From Rhododendron vialii (taxonomy: Eukaryota > Streptophyta > Magnoliopsida > Ericales > Ericaceae): a stretch of 64,000 bases of DNA. Under the pieces are notes generated by a model. It was not told the DNA's origin and did no database searches. It worked only from the letters and a program-made list of their open reading frames with translations. The stretch is from assembly GCF_030253575.1 (NCBI RefSeq), contig NC_080563.1, positions 13,783,001 through 13,847,000 of the forward strand, given 5' to 3'. Shown piece by piece: positions 63,147 through 64,000 of this stretch; the first letter of the stretch is position 1, and every line of letters begins with the position of its first letter. Position numbers and translations under genes: made by a program.

Positions 63147-64000
63147 CCACGTTCCCCTCCCACCAGAAATCTTCTCCTTTTGACCAATTAAAAAAGTAAA
63201 AATTCTAGAAATTCAGGATTAGGAGTTTGGAGCCTTTTCAAGGCTCACTGCATTTCCTTACTATATTGATTGATGCTCGGATCTGCCGAAAGGGAATGCA
63301 TAGCGCATTGGATGGAAAGAAGGCACCTCATTAACAGAAAAATGGGTTTGTTACTTCTCTCAACTGATGGAAATTGATATGGGTTTTGTAGCTAGACCTT
63401 GTTGTAGTTGAAATTATACTGCTTTAAATTGGTGAAGTACTGAAGTTGAATTATAATGTTTGGAATTGCAATTTGTTTAGTTTGTTTTCACTTTTGAAAT
63501 GCAATGGTTAAATGCTTTTTCCTCCAGTCCTTCTGGTAGGAAACTCCTATTTGATCTGAATTCTGGTTGTTCACTTGTTCTGTAATTGGTTCATCATTGC
63601 AATGTACTTGTCCTGTTTTGTCTTCTGTTATGATATGACTAGACACAAGCTTTGGAATTTCATAGCAAATTAATAATAAAAAAAGTGCATGTTATACAGT
63701 AAATCACATAGGATCAATAAATAAAGCTATTAGGTTCTCACACCTCATCATGTGTTTGTTTCATCCCCTTCATCTTGTAGCCTGACTCATTTTCTGCAAC
63801 TTATACCTTGATAATTCTTCTCATGGCCTGCTCATTAAAGTTTACTCATTTCACTCCTAAACTCTTCTAATGGCCTGCTTAGAAACGAATGGCCTGCTTA
63901 GACACATTAGGAGTGAAATGAAACTATGTGTAGTGAAACGAATGGCCTGCTTAGACTTTGATTAAATAGACTTACTTTTATGGGATTGAGTTCTCATGGG
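62207..64000. other. Putative intron or spacer at the window end
   Basis: AT-rich, with a (CT)n block at 63077-63141. No coding exon is recognised. TGGCCTGCTTAGA occurs three times between 63870 and 63955, and TCATTTCACTCCTAA (63845) faces its complement at 63907, making a small hairpin. Confidence 0.35.

Overview
The window is plant nuclear DNA, almost certainly from a eudicot. It has AT-rich spacers, GT-AG introns, an AP2/ERF transcription factor, G-type lectin receptor kinases, and a dense mix of plant mobile elements: CACTA, hAT, Mutator-like, Stowaway, foldback MITEs, L1-type LINE tails, a tRNA-derived SINE and Ty3 LTR elements. Nothing in the sequence fixes the species. Five host genes or gene remnants are supported: an ERF group IX factor (2647-3330, +), a wrecked lectin receptor kinase (15748-18030, +), two intact single-exon lectin receptor kinases (23571-25937 and 36976-39315, +), and a six-exon gene of unknown function (40682-44576, -).

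Layout. From 1 to 9.2 kb lies the ERF gene, with nested MITEs in its upstream region and several foldback elements around it. From about 9.5 to 39.5 kb lies a local duplication cluster: three receptor-kinase units share upstream and downstream blocks in a diverged state. Unit 1 was invaded by a 2.9 kb CACTA element (itself carrying an hAT-type element and a foldback) and by an hAT-type element about 100 bp from its start codon. Its gene is a pseudogene with a missing ectodomain, an inverted transmembrane segment, a LINE tail and a second CACTA fragment. Unit 2 is intact. Between units 2 and 3 sits a young, apparently whole Ty3 element (28216-34086), most like the CRM chromoviruses, with a Mutator-type MITE inside its 5' LTR. 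Unit 3 is intact and has a TATA box.

From 40.7 to 44.6 kb is the unknown minus-strand gene, which contains an internal exon-pair duplication. From 46.4 to 56.9 kb is a three-layer nest. A roughly 2 kb Mutator-like element with long terminal inverted repeats carries a small gene joining a FAR1-like segment to the C-terminal part of an OTU-like protease. That gene is split by an 8.6 kb LTR-type segment with a GTCCC target duplication, which is itself split by a 3.7 kb hAT element with a CTCTCTCT target duplication. From 57.8 to 61.8 kb is a CACTA end followed by degenerate repeats of several hundred bases. A TATA box and a candidate 5' untranslated exon with a good splice donor at 61.85-62.2 kb suggest another plus-strand gene running out of the window.

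No operon, CRISPR array or obviously new defence or toxin system is present. The most unusual observations are the nested transposons, the FAR1-OTU chimera without the OTU catalytic cysteine region, the exon-pair duplication, the in-place micro-inversion in the kinase pseudogene, and a cluster of TATCGATA palindromes. The duplicated blocks provide empty-site comparisons that confirm several insertions.
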